From: Coprinellus micaceus
Taxonomy: Eukaryota > Basidiomycota > Agaricomycetes > Agaricales > Psathyrellaceae
NCBI GenBank assembly: GCA_951394405.1
Contig: OX596335.1
Span: 1,426,001-1,490,000 of the forward strand
Length of the DNA: 64,000 bases
Direction of reading: 5' to 3'
The notes under the pieces were generated by a model that was given only the letters and a program-made list of their open reading frames with translations, made no database searches and had not been told where the DNA came from. The translations under genes were made by a program, and so were the position numbers. How positions within the stretch are numbered: position 1 is the stretch's first letter; every line of letters starts with the position of its first letter. Below are positions 21,464 to 30,866 of this stretch, one piece after another.

Positions 21464-23386
21464 TTCCCTTCCAGTTGCTTGTCTCGCATTTGTTCTCCCC
21501 CGCTTTGCTCTGTGTTTTCAACCTGCTTAGACTCTGTTTTCGTTTTCCCAACCGTCATTTACTACTTTCTCTCAGGCCACCGCTTTGCGATACACTACAC
21601 TCCTTATTTTCGGGAGACTCGACAACGTCTGGTTCGTAAAACTTCTGACTCCCTCTCTCCTTGGTCCGTCATTCCCTCATTCTGGATTCTGTTCGCTGCG
21701 TAAAATGATTGGAACTGTGGAACTCATGCCATCAATGGTTGGAAATGCAAGCCAACGCGTGCTTGTGGCTTGATCGGACAGGCACTGGACTGCCGGTATT
21801 TTGCTTGTATTGTACACATGGTAATGGCGTCCTCGCACTTCAATGGTGGAATTTACTTGAATTACATGTCACAGGAAACTAGGGCAACGAACTGCCAGAG
21901 AGCTCGCTCAACTTCCTCGATCATGTATCCACCCTCGCTGATAGGTGTGGCTCTACGTCTACTACAGATCATCGGAGAATCCAGCTCCTGTTTGGGGTGG
22001 TACGTACGACGGCATGGGATGACACCAATAAGCGCCCATCGGAGCTAATAATACCCGATCATTTGAGCTGCTCGTCACCGTCAACTTGCATTTTACCTCT
22101 CTCCCTCGTGATGGGTTCCCCGCCGCATATTGCATTGGGCCGCCAAAGAGAGACAGAAGGAATGAGAGAGAATGGTTTTGCCCGGATTCAAGCTGTACAA
22201 TTGGGATAAAACAGTTGAGAAACCCCGTTTCTCGGGGGTTTCTGAGGGTTTCTCGCAGGGTTGCCGAACAACCTGTTGGGAAACCCAGTTGCTGTCTGTG
22301 TGATTCCGGGATACCGCCGCCCGTGAGCGTGATGTCGGCGGTCGGCAGGGGCGGCTCGGGTTGGGGATTTTGGCGCTGAGGACCATGAGGGTTGCATGAG
22401 GGACTCCGGACCCGGGGAGTCAGAGGTCAGCGAGAAGAAAGGGGAGCACACCCTTGTTCCTTGGGATATCACTGACTGAAATTTGCACCTGGTGTGCCGT
22501 CGTGAGATGACCACCGAACTTGAAGGACTCACCTGTATACTAAGAGCACTGCGGCTGAGCACTCTCCATCAGAGGGGTCACGGTATTGAAGGACCTTGCG
22601 TGCTTGACAGACGAAGGCAGTGGTATGCTATGGGATACCGACTTTGGTCTTGGTGGACATTCCACTTACGTATTTTTTAAGTCTGAGCAATAGGGACCTC
22701 TATGATATACTTGTCCTGCACTCCATTCACTGTGGATCCTCATATCAGGGGGGCTGGGTAGCTGAACCCATGCTCTCCTGGGTAAGTGTGTGATAGTCTT
22801 TGCAGACACCCCCATCTTAGTGCTACATATATGTGAGGCAAGCATAACGGACATCGCCCCTCTCAAGGGGCACATAGGGACGCATGCGACATTGGGCGCC
22901 TAACACGCACGGCCCTTCCCCCGCCCCTGTCCACCGGCGTTTGGACGGACAGCCAAAACATATACAAACATCGTGTTCATTCTTAGCTACAAAAACTGTT
23001 GTATTTACGAGAAACCCTCAGAAACCCCCGAGAAATTCTCAACTGTTTTATCCGTACAATTGCGCTGGTTTGCGTCGTTCGTTCGCTATCCGAAGCTAAT
23101 TGGACAGTGGCACCGCCAGCAACCCTGACCGTCTCGCGCTCAAACGCCACAATTCTGATTCAACCCTGTGGCACAGGGGATACGGCCGCGACACCCTTCC
23201 GATACCCTGATAAGCCTCGGCGAGGCTGAAAGAGCCGAGCTCCATAACTGACATCCATTGGGGGTGTCTACGGTAATTCTACATAAATACTTGGACTGTA
23301 CCGCCTCTTGCCCGCAAAAAAAACTCCCTGTCTGTTCCGCGTGTAGCTAATCCTTTACTCTGCGCCCGATCTCCACAACCACTATC
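21464..23386. other. Intergenic region hosting an 850-bp inverted-repeat element
   Basis: Outside the element at 22204-23053 the sequence is AT-richer and shows no supported gene. The region 21480-21780 is pyrimidine-rich and probably the 3' UTR of the preceding gene. Confidence 0.5.
22195..23062. mobile_element. Non-autonomous inverted-repeat element, Mutator-like, with 9-bp target duplication
   Basis: The body is 22204-23053 (850 bp). Both ends begin GGATAAAACAGTTGAGAA when read inward and continue as inverted copies for about 45 bp; the left end differs by a 6-bp insertion (ACCCCG). GTACAATTG flanks it on both sides, at 22195-22203 and 23054-23062. A 9-bp duplication with long inverted repeats suggests a Mutator-like (MULE) family. 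The interior holds no transposase frame, so the element is a non-autonomous derivative. The near identity of the two arms and the intact duplication suggest a fairly recent insertion. Confidence 0.85.
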
Positions 23387-24603
23387 ATGTCCAGCAAGGA
23401 TACAAGTTCTGGTGAAGATCGAGCAGATGTCCAGGAAACTTTGACTGTCGACGGGACCGACTTCCCCGAGAGCTTCAAGCGTTGCTGTACTAGCCACGTT
23501 AGAAGCTCCGTCCCCACTGGCGACGCTCTTATTGATGGTATGAAAGCTATCCTGACCAGGGCCTCCGTCATGTGGGATAACGGAAGAGTATGTAGCCCCT
23601 CACTTCCGTGTCCGATGCTGACAAGGGCTTATCGCAACCAATTGATTTTAGACTCTCACCGTCGGCTTCGTTGGGGCTTCGCACGGTTCGCCCATACAGC
23701 AGAGGAAAGTAAAAGAGCTAGTCAAGCAATGGGAGGCGGTTGCCAACATCAAGTTTCAGTTCATACCCAATGGCAAGGATGCCATCATCCGCATCGGGTT
23801 CGGGCCAAACGACGGCTCTTTCTCTTACATTGGACGTGACGCTTTGAGTGTTTCAAGGTCATCGGCTACGATGAACCTCAGTTCCACATCGAACAGCCCT
23901 ACCATTTCCGACGATGAGAGAGGTAATATCTTGCATCAATTCGGGCACGTCCTCGGTTTTCTCGAGGAGCACAGGAGCCCTAGGCGAGGAGAGAAGCTTA
24001 CTTTCAATGAAGCGCGTAAGTTGACCTTCTCGTCTTCTCCAATGCAATGTAGATGCTAACCCACAGCGCTCAAGTTATCATTGAGTATATGAAGAAGACG
24101 CAAATCCCTCCTTGGGACGAAAGGATGACGCGGGATCACATTCTCGACCTCTTCGTTGACCGTGAGGTCACCGGCTACTCTGAAATGGATTTGAAATCTA
24201 TCATGATGTGAGTCGTCTTCTCTTGTCCCTGGTCCCCATCTCAAGTGAGACTAGGTTTTTCATCCCCCCTCAGTGGAATCTTGAGGGTATAACGGTGGAA
24301 CCCAACAACGAAATCTCCGCCGCCGACAAAGCATTCGCTTTTCTCAACTATCCCTTCTTTGGGGGCCCTTCTTCCGACCGACATATCAACATCGACAACG
24401 CCCTCTACATCGCTGGAATCATGGGCGTCTACAGGGAGAACATCGTGACCGAGTTTGTCCAGGGTGACTGGGAGGGTGTGCGCGCTGAGCTGGCTAGGTG
24501 GTCGGTGAACCAGAGGGCTGCAGCGGACAAGGCCGCTTCCGTTAAGAGACGCGAGGCGATTGCTGCTTCTTTTTCCGCAGGTACTTTTGCATTGGGAACT
24601 TAG
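23387..24603 (+). CDS. Zincin-type metalloprotease-like protein with altered active site, possibly inactive
   Basis: Exons 23387-23587, 23652-24013, 24067-24207, 24255-24603; 350 residues if the second intron uses a GC donor at 24014. It resembles the fungal astacin-like zincins: IRIGFGPNDGSFSYIGRDAL, then the helix HQFGHVLGFLEEHRSP at residues 162-177, then DLKSIMMFFIPPQW, where the Met-turn is expected. In active relatives the helix reads HExxHxxGxxHE. Here the catalytic Glu is Gln and the third metal His is Glu, so hydrolysis is unlikely. The canonical GT donor at 24016 would shift the frame and reach a stop soon after. No signal peptide is seen. It may be a pseudoenzyme or a decaying gene. 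Confidence 0.65.
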
Positions 24604-25412
24604 GATACTTAACAGCGGATTGAAGTAGAAAACAGAAGTAATTGAAATTTAGGAAACTGTCTCCCGGGTTACATCTGTACTACTATAGGCGGAATAGTGA
24701 GCTTCCGGTGGGTTAGAGTTGCGTGTTCGTCGTGGTACTGCCCTCAGTGAGCTCTGCAAATTGAAACGTCTGAGCCTTCGCGATCAATAAGCGCCCGTGT
24801 TCATTCTCCGCTGCAGGCGGTTAACCTCCGCGATTGTTTCGGGTGGCTCTTTCGTCTTCATCTGAGGCTTTTCAGACATTCCGCCCCTAGTGGACTGCTC
24901 ATATATACTCGAGCCGTGCACGCCTCTCAGGTATCGCGAGCGTCGGAGCAGACGGTGTCGTCAACGCGGATTCGCAAACTAGGGGAAGGCCGCTCCGAGG
25001 TGAACACCGATGGGTACGATCGCGCTGTTTAGGCTAACGAGGACATCCGAACGTGATGAGTTTGAAAGGGCAGGAAAGAACTTGGAAGGGATGAACGTTG
25101 AACGTTGGCCCCGTCGTTGGGCCATGTGAAACGCCGCCATGAAATAAATCAAAGCCTGGCGGTAGAGATCGAACGCTGCAGGAGAAATGCCTCCATAGAC
25201 ATGTAGTTTGTGACACATGTTAAGAAATCTACTTGTATCCCTGTATCAGGTACACCCCCCTCGATTCTCAGCGTTCAGCGCAATCCATGCATCGGCTTCG
25301 TGGCTCAAATTGTCTACTCAGCCTGTTGGCGCATCATGCATCAAATCTCGTGGGTTGCTTGGCTGGGTCTCCTTCCCGTCTGAGTCATCACCACGAACCT
25401 TTCTCCTTCGAC
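24604..25412. other. Intergenic, no gene seen
   Basis: A TATATA stretch near 24897 and short frames on the minus strand (24979-25218) have no family features. The right part is the promoter and leader of the methyltransferase gene. Confidence 0.4.
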
Positions 25413-26501
25413 ATGAACTCTCCCAATGCCAACAGACCTACGCCAGAGTCGTTATACCACGCCTCTGTAATCGTCATCCCACTCGCACTCGCAGCTTTCT
25501 GTTTGCACCGCTGGTTGGGTGGAACGAACTCAGCGTCGGATTCACCGTACGGGTTGTTCCATCTGCCTTTGAACAAGCTACCAGGAGAGAAGAAGCATGA
25601 ACCTCCAGAAACTGAGTGGCTGAATATGGGGTATTGGAAGGATGCGAAGACGTTTCCCGAAGCATGTCGTGGTGAGTGATTCCTCTTGAGTTGGAACTTG
25701 GGGTGGGTTGGGGTGAACCTCGGTCCGCTAGCACTTGCGCTGAAGGTCGTAGCGGCTGCAAATCTCAGAGAAGGGGGCGACGTTCTTGGTGCGTACTATT
25801 TCTCGTTTCTCTCGACACTGGGCTGACCCGAGCCAATAGACGTCGGGTTTGGAACCGGCGAGTGCGTCATGCTCCTCCTCTCCGACGCCGCCGTACCCCG
25901 GCCTTCAACGGTGTCGGGCGTCACAGACCTTGACTTGCATACTCAGAGGACCAGAAAGCGCGTCCGCGAGCTTCAAGAACGGAACCCTGCAAGCTCCAAG
26001 GTCGAAGTGAATCTTTTCACTGGGGACGCTGTTTACAAAAAGCCAGATGCTGAGGGCAGGAGACAACACCACCCCTTCGACCCAACCTCCCCGATCCATT
26101 TCGATGTCATTCTCGCTACGGACTGCGCGTACCACTTTAACACGCGTCGTAGATTCCTGTCGCAGTCCTTCTCCAGGTTGCAGCCTGGAGGTCGGATTGC
26201 CTTGGCTGATATCTGTTTCTCTTCCTCCGCGCTGTCGAGCTGGAAAACGTGGGTCGTGACGTCGATCGTTAGGATGATGCCTTCGCACAATATAGTTAGT
26301 AAGGAGGAGTACGTGCAGCACATGCACGACATTGGGTTCGAGGAGGTGAAGTGCGAGGATATCACGAAGGACGTGTTTCCCTACTTCATTGCTTTTCTCA
26401 AGAAACAGGGATTCGTGTGGTGGATCTTTGGTTCTGTCCTGCATCTGTATGCGAGTGGTGGTACTCGGTTTGTCGTCGTCTCCGGCCAGAGGCCACAATG
26501 A
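25413..26501 (+). CDS. Membrane-anchored class I SAM-dependent methyltransferase
   Basis: Exons 25413-25671, 25732-25788, 25840-26501; 325 residues. One N-terminal membrane span at about residues 14-36 (ASVIVIPLALAAFCLHRW) precedes the catalytic domain. Motif I is GGDVLDVGFGTGECVMLLL, followed by VTDLDLHT, FDVILATDCAYHF, LQPGGRIALADICF and a C-terminal cap segment. This looks like a methyltransferase-11 type domain as in sterol, ubiquinone or small-molecule methyltransferases. The substrate cannot be told from sequence. The ATG at 25413 is chosen because upstream codons in frame lack an ATG. The terminal WWIFGSVLHLYASGGTRF hydrophobic patch might add a second membrane contact. Confidence 0.8.
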
Positions 26502-26786
26502 CAATACATATGAATTCAATACTATGGACTCCCCCCCTCTGTCGATCATTTGAAACGCGTCGAGGTCGTGTGCCTCGTGTGGGCATGATATCATCCTCAG
26601 GATTGATGTAGTACCCGTGCAATTAGGGGCTTATCATACCCGGCAAAGTAAACGAGGCTGGTGAACCGCCACGCGCACACACCTTCGCTTCCTACCACCA
26701 CATCATACCCTTTCCCGTCGCTACAGTTATCTAGGCCTTCCCCTACACCTCACATTTTCGAATACCTTTAGGAGGGCGCATTGGAG
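26502..26786. other. Intergenic, VAM7 promoter
   Basis: Short gap with pyrimidine-rich sequence at 26690-26770 just upstream of the VAM7 start; no other feature is recognised. Confidence 0.35.
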
Positions 26787-27917
26787 ATGACCGCCATCCA
26801 AGCCATATTTATCAGAAGCTGGGAAGAGAGGCCTTCCCCCAAGCCTCACATCGTCTATAAGATCGACGTCCGAGCCCACGTACGCTCATGGCAGATGTGG
26901 AGGCGATACTCAGAGTTTGACGACCTCCATACCGAGCTCACCAAGTCGACGAAATCCACCCCTCCCGCCCCTCTCCCACCCAAGCACCCCTTCTCCAGTA
27001 TGTTCCGGTCAGCGAGCAAGAGCGACCCGAAGGTGCTCGAGGAGCGGCGTTCGGGGCTGGAAGCGTATTTGCGGGCAATTCTGAGCGCAAGGGAGGAAGT
27101 GTGGAGAGAGAACCAGGCGTTTAAGGACTTTTTGGGCATTCCGGCGGGACGACAGGGCACGCTCCTCCCCGGTTCCGACCCGCTTGGCGGAGCACAACAA
27201 TTCACCTCTGCGACATGGCTAGACGAACACTCTGAACTCCAAGCGCGACTGCGGGACGTCTGGGCGGATATCAACAAGCGTGACGCACTCTCGTCTGCTG
27301 GGGATGTTGCTGCGTCGCACAAGTCCAACCTCACTGCAAAGTCGAAATTGGCAGGGGTTCTGGCACGAATAGGCAACCTCGAGACGGCACTGAAGGACCT
27401 AGGGATGGGTGGGATGAGCGAGGGCGAGTTGCAGAGGCGCACAGATATGGTGGCGAGGCTACGAGACGACTGCGAGAAGTTGAGTAGGATTGTTACGGTT
27501 GCGAGGCAAACAAGCGCGAGGGCTGCGGCAGAGGCTGCTGTGGGTGGGGGGTCAGCAACCGGTGGGAGGAGCAGGGCTGTTGTGCCGGAGTCGGATAGGA
27601 ATACCTTGCTAGGCTCGAATGCCTTTACGAGGCCCGCAAGGAGGGTGTTTGGTGCGGGTTCCCCACCCAAGGAGACGGAAACAACCAGGCCATTGGATAA
27701 CCAGGGTCTTATGTCGTTGCAACAACAGCAGATGACACAGCAGGATAACGACCTTTCTCAGCTTACGACAATATTGCAACGACAGAGGCAACTCGGGGAA
27801 GCGATAGGCGCGGAGGTTGCGTCCCAGATTGAGATGCTCGACGACCTGAACAACGAGGTGGACAGAGTAGGGGGCAAGTTGACTAGTGCGAAGCACAAGA
27901 TGAACAAGCTTTCATGA
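26787..27917 (+). CDS. VAM7: Vacuolar Qc-SNARE with PX domain (Vam7)
   Basis: Single-exon gene of 376 residues, a little longer than yeast Vam7 (316). The N-terminal PX domain at about 1-120 (WQMWRRYSEFDDLHTELTKS, the PPKHPF turn, and LEERRSGLEAYLRAIL) binds PI3P on vacuolar and endosomal membranes. A mid-region with helical and Ala/Gly-rich linkers is followed by a C-terminal SNARE motif at about 317-376 (IGAEVASQIEMLDDL, with the central Gln). There is no membrane span, as expected for Vam7, which relies on the PX domain for membrane contact. It acts in homotypic vacuole fusion with the HOPS complex. The ATG at 26787 is used; the frame two codons upstream begins with TTG. A 271-codon antisense frame is a shadow. 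Confidence 0.93.
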   Translation: MTAIQAIFIRSWEERPSPKPHIVYKIDVRAHVRSWQMWRRYSEFDDLHTELTKSTKSTPPAPLPPKHPFSSMFRSASKSDPKVLEERRSGLEAYLRAILSAREEVWRENQAFKDFLGIPAGRQGTLLPGSDPLGGAQQFTSATWLDEHSELQARLRDVWADINKRDALSSAGDVAASHKSNLTAKSKLAGVLARIGNLETALKDLGMGGMSEGELQRRTDMVARLRDDCEKLSRIVTVARQTSARAAAEAAVGGGSATGGRSRAVVPESDRNTLLGSNAFTRPARRVFGAGSPPKETETTRPLDNQGLMSLQQQQMTQQDNDLSQLTTILQRQRQLGEAIGAEVASQIEMLDDLNNEVDRVGGKLTSAKHKMNKLS

Positions 27918-28108
27918 CGAGAGCATTATCCGGAATGAGTGGTATTGGAGTGTCGTATCTAGTGTCTATCTATATACAGTGCGCTGAGGCTAACCCTCCC
28001 TTAAGAAGGGTAGTAGTAATATTACAAGTGGGATAGGTAGTGTAGGATTAGAACATGGCTGGAGCTATGATACACGGATGGGATCTTATGTCCATGGTCA
28101 CGGCCGTT

Positions 28109-29266
28109 TTACGAGCCAGCGACCGATGCCCTGGAAGCGATCTGTGTCAGACGAAGGAGTTCGAGTTCAGAAGAGACCAGGAGGACATACCTCGTAGCAA
28201 GAAATCATTATTCCACAGGCGGGTGCGATTTTCGCTATCCGGGGGGACAGCCCGGCAAATAGTGCAGAAGCTCCTTCTGTCCGAATGATATTCATTAGAA
28301 GGGATATCGTTCCTGTAAGTTTTCCGGCAGAGCCAGACATAATGAGGGCCTGCCTGCGCGTTTTGAGGACATCGAAGGGCGAGGTGAGCAGGGCTGCGGA
28401 GGTTCCGGAGACAGCACCACAGACGAAAGCAATCCAGGCTCCCTCGTGACCGCGTCGGGCGAATTCCCTCTTCCAAGCCTCGTAGCTAGCCCAGTAATAC
28501 CCAGAGAATGTGACGTCACGCCATAACGTTGGTGCAAGGCCGCGCCAAAGGTACAGAGTGCCATTTTGTTGGACCAGAGAACGTATTGATGTGAGAACGG
28601 AGCGGAGCGTATGTGGATGCTGGGGAGAGATGGGTGTGGATTGGAGGTTGGTCCGAATGAGTTCTAGAGGGGATGCAAGGGTGGATATCGTTCCGCGAGC
28701 TGCTACTCCGGCCAATAGAGGAGTAAACGCGCTGTTGGGAAGCATTGAGGGAACGACGGAGTTGAGAAGGTGGTCGTAGGTCAGGATGTAGGCTGTGGAG
28801 GAGGGTACTCCAATCACACTGGGCACGGGTTAGAATTCGTCCGAGATCTATGCCGAAGAGATGATACGCACAGAGATGTTGCACAACCTTTCCAGAGCCC
28901 TCGGACGCCCTCTGCCTTCACTACGTGCCGCACAGCGTCATAAAAGCCATTCACCCGCTCAGTCTTGAACACTCCGTGATCCCACACGCACACGACCTCC
29001 CCTGCGATGGGTCGAGCCAGTGAAGACATATTTCGGACACACGGGGTTGCGCTACTTGGCTGACAACACGTATTTGGTGGGGGCCTGGGGAACAGGGGTG
29101 TCGTCGCTGCTGGCTGCGTCTGTAACCGGGTCTTGACGAGGTCGAACGGTGTCACTGCAATGCAATCAGTCGGGTCCACGATTCCAGACAATCTCTACAC
29201 ACTGGTCAGGGCCGTCACCGTCGAGCCTGTCGCGGCGGCGATGATCTTCGCCTGGAAGGGTTCCAT
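28109..29266 (-). CDS. MTM1: Mitochondrial carrier of the SLC25A39/40 (Mtm1) family
   Basis: Inner-membrane carrier; animal homologues import glutathione, and yeast Mtm1 affects manganese and iron-sulfur homeostasis. Exons 29266-29203, 29154-28872, 28818-28191, 28141-28109; 335 residues. Carrier signatures TPFDLVKTRLQ, SPLELIRTNLQ and SPFDVLKTRRQ mark three repeats, with VPSSTAYILTYD and DVTFSGYYWASYE typical of this subfamily. The first matrix loop has clustered cysteines (CCQPSSATPC and GEVVC), matching the loop that in human SLC25A39 holds an iron-sulfur cluster. The final 10-residue exon is short and less certain. Confidence 0.9.
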
Positions 29267-29597
29267 GGCGGTGGTGGGGAGGAGGAGAGCGTAGCCGGCC
29301 GATGATGAGAACTCGAATAATCTCGGAACCCGGGAATAATCAGATTGAGATTCGTAGTCAGCTGGTGCTCACGTGGACGGGACGTTGTCAAAAACAGCGA
29401 TTGAAACCAAGCGAAGGCTCCAAATATTTCTTTCTTCAGATCTCCACCTCTTTCTATAGCCTGGACGCGCGACTATTCATTTTGTACTAGCAAATACCAA
29501 CCTCACTGTTGTACAGCACATATCTTTCGGCCTTCCCTCTCCGTTTGCTCCTCCTCGTTCCTCTGTAATTCAAGACCTCCCCTCCGTCCCGGAATCC
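29267..29597. other. Divergent promoter region between MTM1 and eIF4E
   Basis: The 331-bp gap separates two divergent start codons and is pyrimidine-rich near the eIF4E start. No clear TATA box is seen for either gene. Confidence 0.4.
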
Positions 29598-30740
29598 ATG
29601 GCTACCACCGCAAACTCCTCTCTGCCCCCCGCTGCCCTCCAGGCCTCGAGAGCTGCGCTCTCAGCCGCCCTCGCCGATCAGGAGTCATCGGCCACCAGCA
29701 ATGCGGCCGACCAGTCCCAAGAAGAAGGGGAGATCCAAGAGGTTGACATGCAGGCCCAGGCAGAAAACATTCGCACCGTTTTCAGTGATCCTGGCAACTT
29801 CAACGTCAAGGTGCGCACCTCATCTTGTTTTCATCGATGGAGCGTATCTGACCGAGTGGCAACCGGCAACCCTCCAGCACCCTCTCTTCTCTGCCTGGAC
29901 TTTGTGGTTCGATTCTCCGTCTACCAAAGGTCGAAATCTGCCTCAAACCCCCATTTCCGCCTTCCCTCAAACACCACTCCTGCAGACGCCTGGCTCTCAA
30001 GCAGCACAGGGATGGATGGAGGACATTAAACGGGTGATCAACTTTGATTCAGTCGAAGAGTTCTGGGGGTAAGGAATCGTGATTTGCTCGCGATATCATC
30101 AGCTCACCCGCCGGCGCCGCTACCAGATTGTATAACAACATCATACCTCCCTCCCAGCTGCCTCAAAAGGCTAACTACTACCTTTTCAAAGTGAGTTGTG
30201 GGCCAAGAGCAGACAAAGATGTATCACTGAGCCAAGAATAGGAAGGAATTATCCCTGCCTGGGAAGATGAGGCAAATAAGTACGGTGGAAAATGGAGCAT
30301 CCAGCTTCCCAAGGATAAGAACCGTCCTCATGTCGACCGAATGTGGCTGTTTACCGTACGTTTCTCCGCCGACCCGACGCATAGCCCGACGCAGCACTAA
30401 CCTGTGCGCATGCTGCATGCAGATGCTGGCCGCGATCGGCGAAACCTTTGACCCTTCGCCCACCAACAACCCCAACGACTCTCTAATCACAGGTGTGATT
30501 GTCTCAACGCGTCCGCAGTTCTACCGGTTATCAATATGGACGCGCCTCGCCCCCGGGGCCACTGAGGAGGATCCCAAGCTGCGCGAGCGCATCGAGTCGG
30601 TCGGACGACATTTCAAGGTGCAGGTGCTGGGGTACCAGGACACGCAGAAGTTGGGGGGGCCCCTTGCCACAGAGGTCGAGTTCCAGTCCCACAAGGACTC
30701 TGAAAAGAAGGGCAAGTCTGTGCGGAAGATTGTAGTGTAA
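29598..30740 (+). CDS. eIF4E: Translation initiation factor eIF4E (cap-binding)
   Basis: Binds the mRNA 5' cap and recruits eIF4G. Exons 29598-29810, 29878-30068, 30127-30190, 30242-30355, 30423-30740; 299 residues. The core shows the cap-pocket tryptophans: HPLFSAWTLWFDS, VEEFWG, IPAWEDEANKYGGKWSI (Trp and Glu for cap stacking and recognition), VDRMWLFT and LSIWTRL. The protein is longer than yeast eIF4E (213) because of a disordered Ala/Glu-rich N terminus of about 70 residues and inserts such as LPQTPISAFPQTPLLQTP. It lies only 126 bp upstream of PIL1 on the same strand, without sign of co-transcription, since PIL1 has its own TATA box. Confidence 0.93.
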
Positions 30741-30812
30741 ATCTGCTGTGTTGTGCCACTATTTGGTGATTGCTATGATGATACTGCCAATGACATCACC
30801 TGCTTGGCTCCG

Positions 30813-30820
30813 TATAAATA
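30813..30820 (+). promoter_or_regulatory. TATA box of PIL1
   Basis: TATAAATA, 54 bp upstream of the PIL1 ATG and 73 bp after the eIF4E stop. The PIL1 core promoter therefore lies within or right after the eIF4E 3' UTR. Confidence 0.65.
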
Positions 30821-30866
30821 CTGGTTGTCCTTGCGCTACTCCATTCCCTCATCTCCCCTTCTGACC

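Noticed and set aside
26855..27670. 271-codon open frame on the minus strand
   Set aside because: Antisense shadow of the single-exon VAM7 gene.
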